Shown in pieces: positions 47,487 through 60,643 of a stretch of DNA of 64,000 nt. A program made the translations under genes and the position numbers. How positions within the stretch are numbered: the stretch's first letter is position 1; each line of letters starts with the position of its first letter. The DNA is from Brasenia schreberi (Eukaryota > Streptophyta > Magnoliopsida > Nymphaeales > Cabombaceae), in NCBI GenBank assembly GCA_036023115.1, contig JAYKKT010000041.1, forward strand, positions 4,055,501 to 4,119,500, in the 5' to 3' direction. The notes beneath the pieces were generated by a model. It saw nothing but the letters and a program-made list of their open reading frames with translations, did no database searches and had not been told where the DNA came from.

Positions 47487-50400
47487 ATCCAGCTACACCC
47501 AGATTCCTTCCGCAACATCCATCCGTGTTTTTATCAACCCAATCCACTTCTGGGCGTGTCCACCTTTTGTGTTAGCTGTGTGCACTAATAGCGGTGTCGC
47601 TAAGTGGGAGCAGGCTCTTACTGCTTGGTTGCTTTGTAAGGAGGCATACCAGAACTGGCCTGAGCAAGAAGAGCGGCATATTGCGGAGCTATCTCTGCTT
47701 TATTACCAGGCTCTTTGTATCCCTCCTCATTGTTGCTAGGCCTTCCTCCGTTAGTCAATCCAGCAGTCCGAAGGTGGTCTTCCCTTCATTCGAGCCTCTT
47801 CCAAGTGGAAGGTCCTTCCGATAAAACAACTAACTCCACTCTACTATGGCAGGGTGCTCACACATAAGCTATAGATCTTCAGTCTCTTTGAAATATGAAT
47901 CCGACTGACTATACCTCCCATCCATTTGCAACATCTGAGATTGGTTAGCCCCCGGCTGTCTGTCAGCCATAAATAAGAAGAGCTGAATACGAGCAGGACC
48001 TTTTTACTGACTTCCAACTTCTATAGTTAGTGATGTGCTCATGTGTGCCATCGGGAGGTTATATTAATGAATCTAGATAAAAGTGCTATAGGTGGCCCTT
48101 ACATACACTACTAGAATTAGAGGATTTTGGATACCTCCCGTGGTATCACAGCAACTAGCCCGCTCACTTCAACACCTCATTCAACCGAGACATGTTCCTA
48201 CCTCGAACCCTATCCACACAGTAGGCAACTTCAAGAAATTCTATACAAAATAAGGGAACAAGTGTCAGACACAAATAAAAACATTGGAGATTATGCAAAT
48301 AAATGCTATAAAATGATGTCAACGGAAAGATACAAATAATTGCACGGAGGATAAATAGCCAAACAACCTTAAACAAGAACTTTCCAAATTTATTTTCATA
48401 GTCTAGAAACCGAAGCTAAACTGAAGAGGAATCTGAATACAACTACTGTAAATGTGAACAAATAGAAGCCACTTCATCCAAGGAAGTACTTAAATATGAT
48501 GATCATACTTTTATTGATCATGTCAAAATATAAATAGAAATGGCATATCCATAATATATCTAAAATTCAGAAGTCAGAAAATGGCGCCAAGTAAGGAGGT
48601 ACGTGTATACTTTCAAGTAATATATGCTTACCTTATTTATGGAGTCCTATGCTATTTTGTCTTGATCTGCATGATGCATCCCTTTGTTGCTTCATGACGG
48701 AACCTACCTTAATTTTCTTTTGGTTCAGTAAAACAAAACTTACCTTTTTACAGGAAGAAGGGATATACATACTCGAAACCTCTTTTATCCTTGTTAAAGT
48801 AAGCCACAAACTATATCGGGGAAGCCATTTAGATCAATAAAATCTTTAGGGGTTATAAAAAAATGAACAAACATTTTATGACATTTCTGAGCTGCTCAAA
48901 ATCGTAGGACATCATCCAGCAAATCTAAGATGCTACCGGTTACTAAAGGAGTATTTATTAGTGAGCTATCTTTTGGAATACTTAACCTAAAGATCAGTGA
49001 AAATATCAAATCAGTATGATGCAAATCAATTTTAGACTTCAAACAAATAGGTTGTGGCTAATTTTGCTCAGAGCTTCCAAATGCCTGAAGTTTTTCTCTT
49101 TAGATCAAAGGCTCCGACAAATTGCCTCCTTTGGAATGAGTATGCAGATCACACCCAAACAAGTCAAAAGTAGATGTGGTTTACGCTATTAATTGTCATA
49201 TTCAAATTTCAATTAGAACCAATAGCAAGGGAACTACAGACCTAGACAAGCTGGTTTAGATCATGAGTTTGCACTCCAAAAGTCTGGACTAGCAGACTGA
49301 AATCAACAATGTGATGAAATAAGCATAAAAGTCCCAATCACGTCATGCTAAAACAGGGTTTCTGGTGCTTGTTTAGGGGGATGCAACAACTGCTTGGAGG
49401 AAGAGTGGAGTTAGTTGGTGATTTGGCAATAAGGGTGCAGACACACCTGATGTCAATGCACATTGAAAGACACCAGGGCAACTTGATGGCTGCAATGGGG
49501 CAGTAACAATGATGTATTATAGGTGAGTTGAGTAGATTTAGTTGTGTATGATGCGGGCTGGTATCACGAATCAACATGATGCTAAGTTGACATCATCCTG
49601 TACATGCGACTTTGGGAATATGGTGATGCAAAATGCTGCTAATATGACTTGTTTCAGCTGTTTCATTGTGTATTCTCTTGGGTCAATGTATTATTTAAGA
49701 GTGCAATGGTGGATGAACAATTCAATGCTTTTGTTTGTGTTGAGAGCTGTCCATGTGGGTGATTGGATGAGGCAATATGGAATTGGACCTTTTCGGACAT
49801 GAATCCCTTCATGATGCCTCATCTTGCTTGTCATGTTAAAGATCCGGAGAACAATGCTATCCCCTCTGATGTGTAAGATATCCCCAACTCGTAGTGTTTC
49901 TAGCATCCATGCGGACCATCAATAGTTGAATGTACAAATTTATGTTAGAAAGGATCTAATATTTTGTGAATGAGAAATGAGAATAGTAGGGATTAACAAA
50001 AGAATAATACCTAGAAGATGAAACAAAGTTCAATGAACTCCACAACTGCAAATTCTCATAGCATAATCATGAGGAAAGATTTCTCTCTTTATGCGATGTT
50101 AAGCATACTTGGGCAAGAATAGTACGAGGATGATTGACCTCCTAGGCAGTCCTTGTGTTTCTCCCTCTAACCGACCACATCTAATGTGGGAAAATGCTTA
50201 GGTAAGTTGAGGATATAAAGAAACCGTAAACATCAGATCATTTTGTTGTTAAAAAACCTTTCATAACTAGGTTTTGGCAAAATCAATTCCTAATGCATGA
50301 ATACAAACCAGAATCTGAGAAAATTAAGGAGATAGCTAAGTGGATTAGATTCTCCATCCTTAGTGGATTCAATATTGGCTATGCTCATCTCTTGAATTAC

Positions 50401-51008
50401 AGCTGGATCTAGATCTGTTAGGGTTCATTTCCATATCATTCTTGGATTGGTACTCTTGGTTGAGCTCAATGTTGCAATATCATGCAATAGGATATGGGTG
50501 ATATGCATTGCATGTTGACATGGTCGGTCTGGAACTAGCCCACAGTTTGATCTGGAACTGAATTGGTCATGAAACCCAGCCTTAACTGCAACTGAGCAAA
50601 CCAACTTCTAAACTGTAATCAGACCTAGGAGTTCCCCATCTGAACACGGTTCAAGAATTAGAAAACCGGAACTGTCGGTTCAAGAACATACTAGTGATTA
50701 GTCAGGTAGTATTAAATGTTGACTCAATTGATATATCTTCTATGAATTTTATATGTGATTACAAGTCAGACTTTTTATAAATTCAAGATATATACTCCAA
50801 TTTATTGGTCAAGTCAGTTATCAATGAGATGGATGATGTGGGCTAGGCAGGCTAGCTTCGCTTTCCCCCACTATCTTTGGTTAATACCTGTTTGAAATAT
50901 TGTTGTAAGTAGAGTGTCAATGCATATCATCTTCGGCCATAATAATATAGGTTGTTGTATCGTAATGTATTATACCCTATTATAATTTTTTCTTGGAAAT
51001 ATAAAAAA
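47487..51008. other. Unassigned sequence, presumed SPL intron or intergenic
   Basis: No second SBP exon, no other gene recognised. Minus-strand 47500-47800 may be more of the L1-type element, but no motif is clear. The 50520-50690 part has AACTG/GGTTC words like the hAT MITEs, without ends. Confidence 0.35.
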
Positions 51009-51011
51009 GCT

Positions 51012-51022
51012 AAACAACAACG

Positions 51023-51056
<34 letters not shown>

Positions 51057-51871
51057 CTAAGCCTTTTCTCATACTAGATGGAGTCGGCTACATGACTTCT
51101 TTGTTTTCATAGAGCTCGATCATGCGCCATGCTAACAATTAACTCAACATAGACTAGATAATTTTTTATTGTTTCCTTTCAATACTTTTGTGGTATCTTT
51201 TTTAACATTTTCACAATTTAGTTTCTCATATCTTCTTAACGTAACTCCCTTTGATCGCCTTTCTACGTGTCCAAACCATCTTAAACGATTTGTTCTCATT
51301 TTGTCATTTGTTAGTGTCACTCATAATTTATTTCTAATAACCTCATTATGTATACGGTCTTTCCTTGTATCACCACTCATCATCTCATCATTTTTATTTC
51401 TACCATGAACATCTTTTGTATATGTTGATAATTAACTGCCCAACACTCCAAAGCATAAAGGATAGTGGGTCAAACTGTTGCTCTATAATATTTACCTTTC
51501 AACTTTAATGGTATCTTTTGTCATATAAAATACTTGATGTATCTCTCTTTTTTAAACAACCTACTTTACTTCTATATGTAACATCTCTATCAATTTTTCA
51601 TCTCTGAAAAACTGACCTTAGATACTTAAAAGAGTTACAATATGTATCAATCTTAATTTGTATTTCATTTGAAGTAGATGATCAAACTTTCATTTCATAT
51701 ATTTTGTCTTTCTTCTACTAAGTCAAAAGTTTTTATTTTCTAATATTTTTCTCCATAGTTTCAATTTCTTATTAGCTTTTTCCTTATACTCATCCACTAA
51801 AGCACTGCCATCTATGAATAACATGCGCCAAAGAACTTCATCTTAAATATGTTTTGTTAACCCATCTTCAA
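51012..51871 (-). mobile_element. RTE-type LINE 3' fragment
   Basis: The longest tail of the family, about 12 CAA units (51018-51055), then the conserved 3' end. It holds the thumb/C-terminal region, highly decayed, and stops near 51871, just before the copia 3' LTR. Confidence 0.85.
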
Positions 51872-51951
51872 TAAAAAATTTGAAGCAAAGAAAACTATAG
51901 AGATCCTAAGTAATTGTTAAGAATCAATGTAGGTGGGACGAACATTGGCAT

Positions 51952-52198
51952 TGTTGAAGATGCATTGAATTTCATATTATTAAAGAAGAAAACATCAAAG
52001 TTCAAAATAAAGCATCATTGGGTAGCGCACAACCCTTCTTGGGTTCTACAACTGCTGCCTTCTTTCTTTTTCAATTAACTCTAACTTACTCTAATCCACT
52101 TTTATACTAACATGTTCTAACTTGAAAGACAAAATTACCCCTACTTAAGTGACACATAAAACACGACCTTAACGTGTAAATTTTGGTATCCTTCAACA
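51952..52198 (-). repeat. Copia 3' LTR
   Basis: 247 bp, plus-strand ends TGTTGAAG...CTTCAACA. The 5' LTR differs by substitutions and an 18-bp indel (ACACGACC region near 52160). Confidence 0.9.
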
Positions 52199-54983
52199 CT
52201 CTCCCTCAAGTCGGGAGGAATATGTTTTAAACTCCCAACTTGATGCATAATCTGTCTAATGTGGCCTTTGGAATTGCTTTGGTTAGTATGTCTGCCATTT
52301 GACTTTATGATCTCAGTGTTGCAGTTATTTTGTTTGCAATCTTTTCTCTTATAAAATGGCAATCTACTTCTACGTGTTTCGTTCTTTTATGGTGAACTAG
52401 ATTAGTAGCAATTTGAATTGCTATATGCTTGTTCCTATATAAGGAAAATTAGTAAGTAGAAAAATAAGCCATAATCCTTCGCTGGTTCCTTGTGTTGATG
52501 CACTATACTTCGCTTGTGCACTCGATCTGGCCACTACATATTGTTTTTTGCTTTTACATGTTGTGGATTTCCTATCATCTATAGATCCTCCCCAATCAAC
52601 ATATGTATACAACTCTAGATCCGTGTGTCAATGTTTGGAGTATAGAATGCCATTACCAGGAGTATTTTTCAAGTATTCGAATACCTTAAAGACCACATCC
52701 ATATGTGGTTGCGTAGGTGCATGCATAAATCTTTTGAGAATTCAGCTACATAGGTTATATATGGTTTACTGATAGTTAAATATATCAACTTCCCTACTAG
52801 TTGTTGGTATCTCTTAGCATCACTGAGTTGTATGCTACCTTCCAGTCCCAACTTGTGATTAATGTCCATGAGAATGTCACTTGGTTTTGATCCCAATGTA
52901 CCTGTTTCCTTTAGTCTTTTTGTGACTTTAGGACCTCAGTTCCGAGCAAGTAATGAAGTTGTCCAAGATCTTTTAAATCTAATCATTTATAAACTTTTCT
53001 TTAGATGATTGATTTCTGCTATGTCATCACCTGTTACCACAATATCATAACATACACGATTAATATAGGGATTCCATTTCCATATTTAAAGAATAGAGTA
53101 TGATCATTTTACTTCTTGTGTATCCAAGGCTAATAATGCCTTTACTAAATTTTTCAAACGAAGCACGTGGTGACTGTTTCAGTCCGTATAGAGCTTTCTT
53201 TAAGAAACAAGCTTGGTCGGGGTCATAAATATGTCTCAATCGTATATACCTCTTTATTAAGATCTCCTTGTAAGAATGTATTCTTAACATCCAATTGCCA
53301 CATTTTTCATTCTTTATTTGCTGCAAGACTAATTAATACTCGTACCAATGTTATTTTTGCCACGGGAGCAAAAGTTTCATTATAGTTAATCCCGTAAGAT
53401 TGACTATATCCTTTTGTCGCTAGTCTTGCTTTATATCTATCAATTTCTCTTGTGGGCTTATACTTCACTGTGTATACGTGCTTACATCCAACGACTTCTC
53501 TCCCCTTAGGTAGAGACACAATCTCTCAGGTTTGGTTCTTCTTCATTATTTCTTCCTTTATAGCATGCTACCATTCTCTAAATGTGTTGTTCTCTTCTCA
53601 AGTTTTTGGAATCTTTACATCTCCCGAATTCGCTGCAAAAAATTGATAATTTCATGAGACTCCCATAATCAATGTAATTACTAATTGGATACACACATCT
53701 TCATTTTTCTTTTCGCAAAGCAATGGACAGATCTTGTGTTAACTGCACTTCAATATCTTCACGTGATTCAATTTACTTCTTGTTCTTGTGTATACTTGGC
53801 TAAAAAAATGTCTCTACTGTCCTTCATTTTTGTTATCCTCCTCATGACATCTTCCCTTATCTTCTTCGTCATCTTCTTGATATAGTATCAACAATAGTGG
53901 TCCTCTTGTTTTGTTGTGTTTTCAGTCCCCCCTCACTGCCATAGTAATATACAGATTCATGGAAGGTAACATCTCTAGATACAATTTTTTTCCGTAGTTG
54001 GATTATAGCACCTATAACCCTTTTGAAAGGGGAATAACCAACAAACACACATTTCACAGCTCTAGGATCAAGTTTATCTCTATTGGTGTGATGAATATGT
54101 ACAAGCACACACACCCAAAGACCCTAAGAGCCAAATTGAATAAATTTTTACTAGAAGACAATAACTGGAAGTGTATCTTTTCATCTAAACACAATAATGG
54201 TGTCCGATTTAGATATACTTTTGTTAGAACTGCCTCACCTCATAGATATTTTGGGGCGGAACTGCCATCACTAGTGTTTTGGCCATCTCCAGTATATGTC
54301 GATTCTTTCTTTCGGCAATTCCGTTCAGTTGTGGAGTATACGTGCAGAATGTTTGATGTATAATCCCATGAGCTACTAGGTAATTTTTCAAGGTGGCTGA
54401 TGTATACTAAGTTCATTGTTTGATCGGCCAACCTTAACCTGGCGCCTGAATTTGATCGCGCAACCTTAACCAGGTGCCTGAATTTGTTTTTCAACAAATC
54501 TATGTAATAATGGAAATATAGTAGCAATTTAATCTCTTCATTTCAGTAATTAAACAATTGTAAAGCGAGAGTAATCATCAATAAATGAGACAAAATATCT
54601 ATTGCCAGTTATAGAGACAACTGGGCAAGGTTCCCATACATCTGACTGTATCAAATCAAATATGACATGCTTTTAGGGAAACTAAACCTAACATGCTTTT
54701 CTAACTTACACACCTCACATTGAATGTGGGTGTCACTCTTAAATTTTGCCAACTACGGTATTCTAGTACGAAGTTTCTGAATTGGATGGTGTCCCAGCTG
54801 ATGATGTCAAAATACTAGTTCTTCTTCATATTGCGTTGATGTCATATTTGCTGATGTGTTTTCTCTTCTTCTCTCGTGTATAGTCATCTACTCCTCTTAC
54901 CATATCCAATGGTTTTTCTCATCCTTAGTTTTTGAAATACACAATAAGATGCAAACAAACGTACTGCACAATTTAATATAGAT

Positions 54984-57900
54984 AACTCCACTCATATAAG
55001 GGATCACTGTTGCATTGCCAGTCCCAAGCTCGGATAAAAGAGGAGGATTGTGTTAGGCTTCCGACATCCAGCGTAAAACTTTGTCGGATTTTTATACCAT
55101 GGATTACACAAATTATGAGCATTGCTTTGGGACGTTCCCGCCTAGCGACGCGTTGAAGAGTCTGAATATAGTGATAAGTAAGCAAGAACCACTACATTTT
55201 TTGCTCGAATGTAGTGAATCAATTGCAGAGAGGGTTCCCACATCATGGACAAGTATGCGTAAAGAAGTTAGTCCCGCTACATTGCCGTCCAAATGTAGTG
55301 AATAATTTATAGAGAGGGTCTTCGCATTTTCAATATGAACGGATGCGGGGGGGGGGTAAGGAAGGTAGTCCTAGAAAATAAGATTTGTATTGGTTTTTAG
55401 AATATCATAACATTATCTGGTAAGCTAATGGAGGTGGTAGATACTATGATTCAGAGAAAGATTCATATTCTATGTTTACAAGAGACAAAGTGGGTTGAAG
55501 AAAAAGCAAAAGAGATAGAGGATATAGGTTTTAAATTATGGTACTAAGGTAAGGAAAAGGCTCAAAACGGAGTTGGTATTATCATAAATAAATATTTAAA
55601 GGATAGTGTAGTAGAAATACAATGATATGGTGACCGAATCATGATGTTGAAATTAGTGTTAGGAGCAAAGGTTTTGAATATAGTTTGTGCTTACGCATCC
55701 AAGTAGGACTAGAAGATAGTATAAAGACGGATTTTTGGGAAGAGTTAGATAAGGTGATTCAAAAGATTCCACAAAGGGAGATCATTTGTCTAGGAGGAGA
55801 CTTAAATGGACATGTCGGTAAAGAGGCATTAGGATATCAAGGTATTCATGAAAACTTTGGTTTTGAAGATATAAATGAGGAAGTTAGGGAGATTTAAAAT
55901 TTTGCTTTGGCATTTGATCTCTTTATAATCAATACAATCTTTAAAAAAAGAGATGAATATTTAATTACTTATAAGAGTGGCTTATCACAAACACAAATTG
56001 ATTACTTTATTTGTAGAAAAAAGATGGAGTGTGTTGTAAAGATTTCAAGGTAATTCCAGGAGAAAGCTTAACCACTCAACATCGACTTTTAGTTATGGAT
56101 TTACAAATAAAAAAATAGACAAAGAAGAAAAGAGTGCATCGAGCTATTCAGACTAAATGGTAGAACCTCAAAAGTGAGAAAGAAGATATATTTATACATA
56201 AAGTCCTTCAAGGAGATGTTTGGAATTATGTTGGTATACCTTGTGATATGTGGAACAATATGACTATACATATTAGGAAAGTGGCGAAAGATGTGTTAGG
56301 TGTATCTAAGGGAGGTGTACCGACACAAAAAGAAAGTGGCGAAAGATGTGTTAGGTGTATCTAAGGGAGGTGTACCGACACAAAAAGAAGCTTGGTGGTA
56401 GAGTGAAGTAGTGCAAAATAAAATCAAGGTAAAGAGGGCATGTTACAAATTATGTTATGTTAAGAAAACTAGTGAAACTTTAGAGGCTTATAATAAAGCA
56501 AAGAAGGAAGCGAAAAAGGCCGTTAGTGAAACAAAAGCTAAAATTTGGAGGATTTATATAAAAAAATTCAACTCAAAAGAGGATAAAAGAGATATTTTTA
56601 GGATAGGTAGGGTTAGAGATAAGAAAGCTAAAGATCTTAATTATGTTAGATGCATCAAAGACGGGGATGAAAAAATTCTAGTGGCAAATGATGATATAAG
56701 AACTAGATGAAAAAACTATTTTTATAAGCTTTTTAATGAAAATAAAGATGTTAGTATTAGCTTAGGAGAGTTAGCCAAATCAGAAAAGTATATAAACCAC
56801 AATTTCTACCGACATATTCAAAAGAATGAAGTAAAAAAGGCTCTTAAACATATGAAGGGTGGTAAATCAGTAGGACCAGACAATATTCGTATAGAAGTTT
56901 AGAAAATACTAGGAGAAATATGAATCACTTGGTTCTATAGACTATTTAATGAAATATGGAGAAACCAAAAGATGCTCGAGGAATAGAGAGCGAGTACATT
57001 TATACCCATATATAAAAACAAGGGAGACATTCAGAATTGTGTGAATTATCGAGGTATCAAGTTAATGAGCTATACTCTGAAATTGTGGAAAAGAATTATC
57101 GATTGTAGGTTAAGACAAGTATCAAGTACAAAAGAGAACCAATTTGGATTCATGCCAGACAAATCTACTGTTGAAGCGATTCACCTTTTGAGACGTCTTA
57201 CGAAACATTTTAGAGCATGTACCTTGGAAAAAAGCTTCAAAGATCTTCACATGATATTTATTGATCTAGAAAAAGCTTACGATAGGGTATCGAGAGAGGT
57301 TCTTGGGAGAACCTTGGAGAAAAGAGGTATCTCATTGACATACATTAACCTTATAGGAGACATGTACGATGATGCAAAAACATGTGTGAGGACTCATGAA
57401 GGAATGACAGACTTCTTTGAAGTTAATATTGGGTTACATCAAGGATCAATTTTAAGTCTATACTTATTTATAATGGTGATTGATGAGTTAACAAAACATA
57501 TTCAAGATGAAGTACCTTGGTGTATGTTATTTGGTGATGACATTGTATTAATGGAGGAGTCTAAGGAAAAAGTTAATAGAAAATTGAAACTATGGAGAAA
57601 AACATTAGAAAGCAAAGGCCTCCGACTTAGTAGAACAAAGACATAATATATGGAATATAAGTTTGATCATTTGGTTAGTTCACATGACATAGAAATTAAA
57701 ATTGGTACACATTCCATCCCCTAAAAGGAAAGTTTTAAATACCTGTGGTTAAAATGGATAGGAGCATAAGGTATTTTTTCTGATAAGAAGATACCATTAA
57801 AGTTAAAAGGTAAATATTATAGAGCAGCAAATAGACCTGTGGTTCTGAGTGTTGGGCAGTTAATCATTAATATGTACAAAAGATTTATGTGACAGAAATG

Positions 57901-58245
57901 AAGATGTTGAGATGGATGAGTGGTCATACAAGAAAATACCGTATACATAATGAGATTATTAGAAACAAATTAGGAGTGACACCAATAGAGGATAAAATGA
58001 GAGATTATCATTTAAGATGGTTTGGACATACAGAAAGAAGATCAAAAGAACCTGTAAGAAGGTATGAAAAACTAAATTTGGAAAGTATTAAAAGAGGTAG
58101 AGGACGACCACAAAAGTGTTGGAAAGAAACAATAAAGAATGATCTAGCTTATTGTGAGTTAACATGACACACGATAGGGCTTTGTGAAAACAAAGAATCC
58201 ATGTAGCCAACCCCGTGTAGTATGAGAAAAGGCTTTGTTGTTGTT
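54984..58245 (+). mobile_element. RTE-type LINE, full length (3.26 kb), nested in the copia element
   Basis: The 18-bp flanks GCACAATTTAATATAGAT and GCACAATTTAATCTAGAT differ at one base. A 5' UTR of about 400 bp precedes an apurinic endonuclease region (ILCLQETKWVEE at 55470, LGGDLNGHVGKEALGYQGI at 55790), a linker, then RT 57041-57646 ([68 protein letters not shown]) and the C-terminal [20 protein letters not shown] (to 58167). The tail is (TTG)3. The catalytic box reads FGDD, where the copy at 9126 has FADD. Several stops and shifts inactivate it. Confidence 0.93.
56281..56390. repeat. Perfect 55-bp tandem duplication inside the RTE
   Basis: GTGGCGAAAGATGTG begins at 56281 and again at 56336; the two units are identical. 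The copy at 25937-28799 has the segment once. Confidence 0.9.
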
Positions 58246-59421
58246 GCACAATTTAATCTAGATGATAAAGCACTGATCGAGAGATGATTCATACATATCT
58301 GCGGTACATATAAATTATGATGAAGCATTCTAAATGCTGTTCATAATTTTTCTCTTTCGATTACTGATATGAATGAATTGTCTGTAATCTTGACTTTATC
58401 ATTAAATTCCACATAATCAAGTAAGCCCTCTGTAAAATTCACCATGTGTTCAGTAGCACCTGAGTCAATAATCCAATATATATATGCATTGATGAATTAA
58501 TATAAAAAATATTACCGGTAAGTCCTGGTTGTTTACCCTGAGTTGCAGCCGTGGTTGCATGAATTCTTTTTGAAGAGATCAATGTAGAAGAAGGGTTTTT
58601 TGTAAGTCTATCCTCAAGTCCCTCTAGACTCTTCAGAATCATATTAATTGCTTCACTTGTACTTTCGTGGCTACTTTATGTATTCCCTGCATAGCTTTAT
58701 TTTTAATATAGTTTGACTTTCCTATAAGTTCCCAACTTCTTAGTGTGTTTGGCTTTCCCACTATGACCACATCTCATCATGTGGTTGATCTTATGAGTCA
58801 AGGCTTTTGCCTTTGGAACCCCTTGTACCTCTCATGGATAAGATGTATTCTCTTCTCATAAATGCAGTTTTCTCGATATTGGTCACCTCTGATCTCTCTA
58901 ATTTTTTTCCATCTTTCTCTTATTGGTAGTGAGTACACAGTACCAAGTATAGGCATCTCCTCACTTGCTAAAATGTTGCATTTTACATTTTCATATTTAG
59001 CTGAAACTCTTCGTAATAAATCGAAGACTTCCCTCTTCAAATTCACTTACCTTCAAATTCACTTATCCTCTCCCATTATGGGTAATATGGACTCTCTAAA
59101 TCTTGGTTTTCACATGCACCAGTAAGGTAATCTGTCTTCCCTTTGGCCTTGACTCCAAGAAGAATTGACCTAACTATTTTGTGTAGTTTTTTCATCCAAT
59201 TTCACATTGGTTATAATAAAGGTTTCGGTTTTGACTGTCCTAGACGATCAATCATATTCCCTTTCAAAAAGTTACTCTAAACTAATCTGCATGCTGTCTT
59301 GGAGGTTTAACGAAAAGAGGTGCATAAATCTGATCGGTTGCTCCTACTGTCTCTTCCATACACTTTTCATGTGCCAACAACTCACCTTTGCCTTTGATTC
59401 ATGCAACCCGCTCTAATACCA

Positions 59422-59650
59422 TGTTGAAGATGCATTGAATTTCGTATTATTGAAGAAGAAAACATCAAAGTACAAAATGAAGCATCATTGGGCAATGTGC
59501 AACTCTTTTTGGGTTCTGCGATTGTTGCCCTCTTTCTTTTTCAACTAACCCCAACTTACTCTGATCTACTTTTATACTAACTTGTTTTAACTTGAAAGAC
59601 AAAATTACCCCTACTTAAGTGACACATGTAAATTTTGGTATCCTTCAACA
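59422..59650 (-). repeat. Copia 5' LTR
   Basis: 229 bp, same ends as 51952-52198, followed on the minus strand by the PBS. LTR divergence of roughly 10% by eye points to an old insertion. Confidence 0.9.
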
Positions 59651-60643
59651 AACATTATATTTAAACAATAGTATATCATAAATTTAATAATTTAATAATG
59701 TAATAAGCTATATTAACTAATAATAATCATGATCTACACAAACAAATAAACATTACAACAACAACAAAGCATTTTCTCATACTAGATGGGGTCGGCTATA
59801 TGAATTCTTTGTTTTTTATAGAACTCAATCATGTGTCATGCACTCATGCTAACATTTAACTCAACATAATCTAACTCATTCTTTATTGTTTCCTTCCAAC
59901 ACATTTGTAGTCTTCCTCTTCCTCTTTTATCATTTTCACATCTTAATTCCTTGTACTTTTTGCTTCATTTGGTCATCTTTCTACGTGTCCAAACCATCTT
60001 AAACAATTTTTCCTCATTTTGTCATCTATTGGTGTCACTCTTAATTTGTTTCTAATAACCTCATTACATATACGGTTTCTTCTCATGTGACTACTCATCC
60101 ATCTCAACATCTTTATTTCTGTCATAGACATCTTTTGTACATGTTAATAATTAAATGTCCAACACTTAAAAGTCATAACCATAAAGCATAGCTAGTCAAA
60201 TTGCTATTATATAATATTTACCTTTCAACTTTAGTGGTATTTTCTTATCATATAAAATACCTTATACACCTCTCTATTTTAACTAACTCTATGTGTGTAA
60301 CATCTCTAGTATTGTGAAAAATTGACTCTAGGTACTTAAAACATTCTTGATAAGAGATACGTGTATAAGGGATACAATGAAAAACTCTATGTGTGCCAAT
60401 TTTAATTTCTATGTCATTTGAGGTAACCAAATGACCGTTTGTATTCTATTGACCAATACAAATAAATATGGATTTAAAGTTGATCCTTAATGTAATCAAA
60501 TATTAACCATAAAGAAGTTTGTTATTCCTTATGAGTCTTAATACATGTTTTTGCACTATCATATGTCTTATAAGGTTGATGTATGTCAATGAGATGATTT
60601 TTTTTTAAAGTTCTCCAAATAATATCTCATGACACCCTATCAT

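Larger units (their letters stand above)
51952..59650 (-). mobile_element. Ty1/copia retrotransposon, complete outline, decayed, split by an RTE LINE
   Basis: On the minus strand: 5' LTR 59650-59422, PBS TGGTATTAGAGC next to it, gag with SEEMPILGTVYSL (about 58950) and a zinc-knuckle-like MMRCGHSGKAKHTKK (58760-58710), protease motif WIIDSGATEHM (about 58480-58445), integrase C-terminal VKCVFVGYSP (about 54060), RT with YKARLATKGYSQ and NETFAPVAK (53430-53360), YGLKQSPRA (about 53180), RNase H from about 52880 to 52440 (LVGKLIYLT), PPT TTGAGGGAGAG and 3' LTR 52198-51952. The order integrase before RT defines copia. Many frameshifts make it inactive. Flanks GGCAT and AACAT agree at three of five bases. 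Removing the RTE leaves about 4.4 kb, near the usual copia size. Confidence 0.92.
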
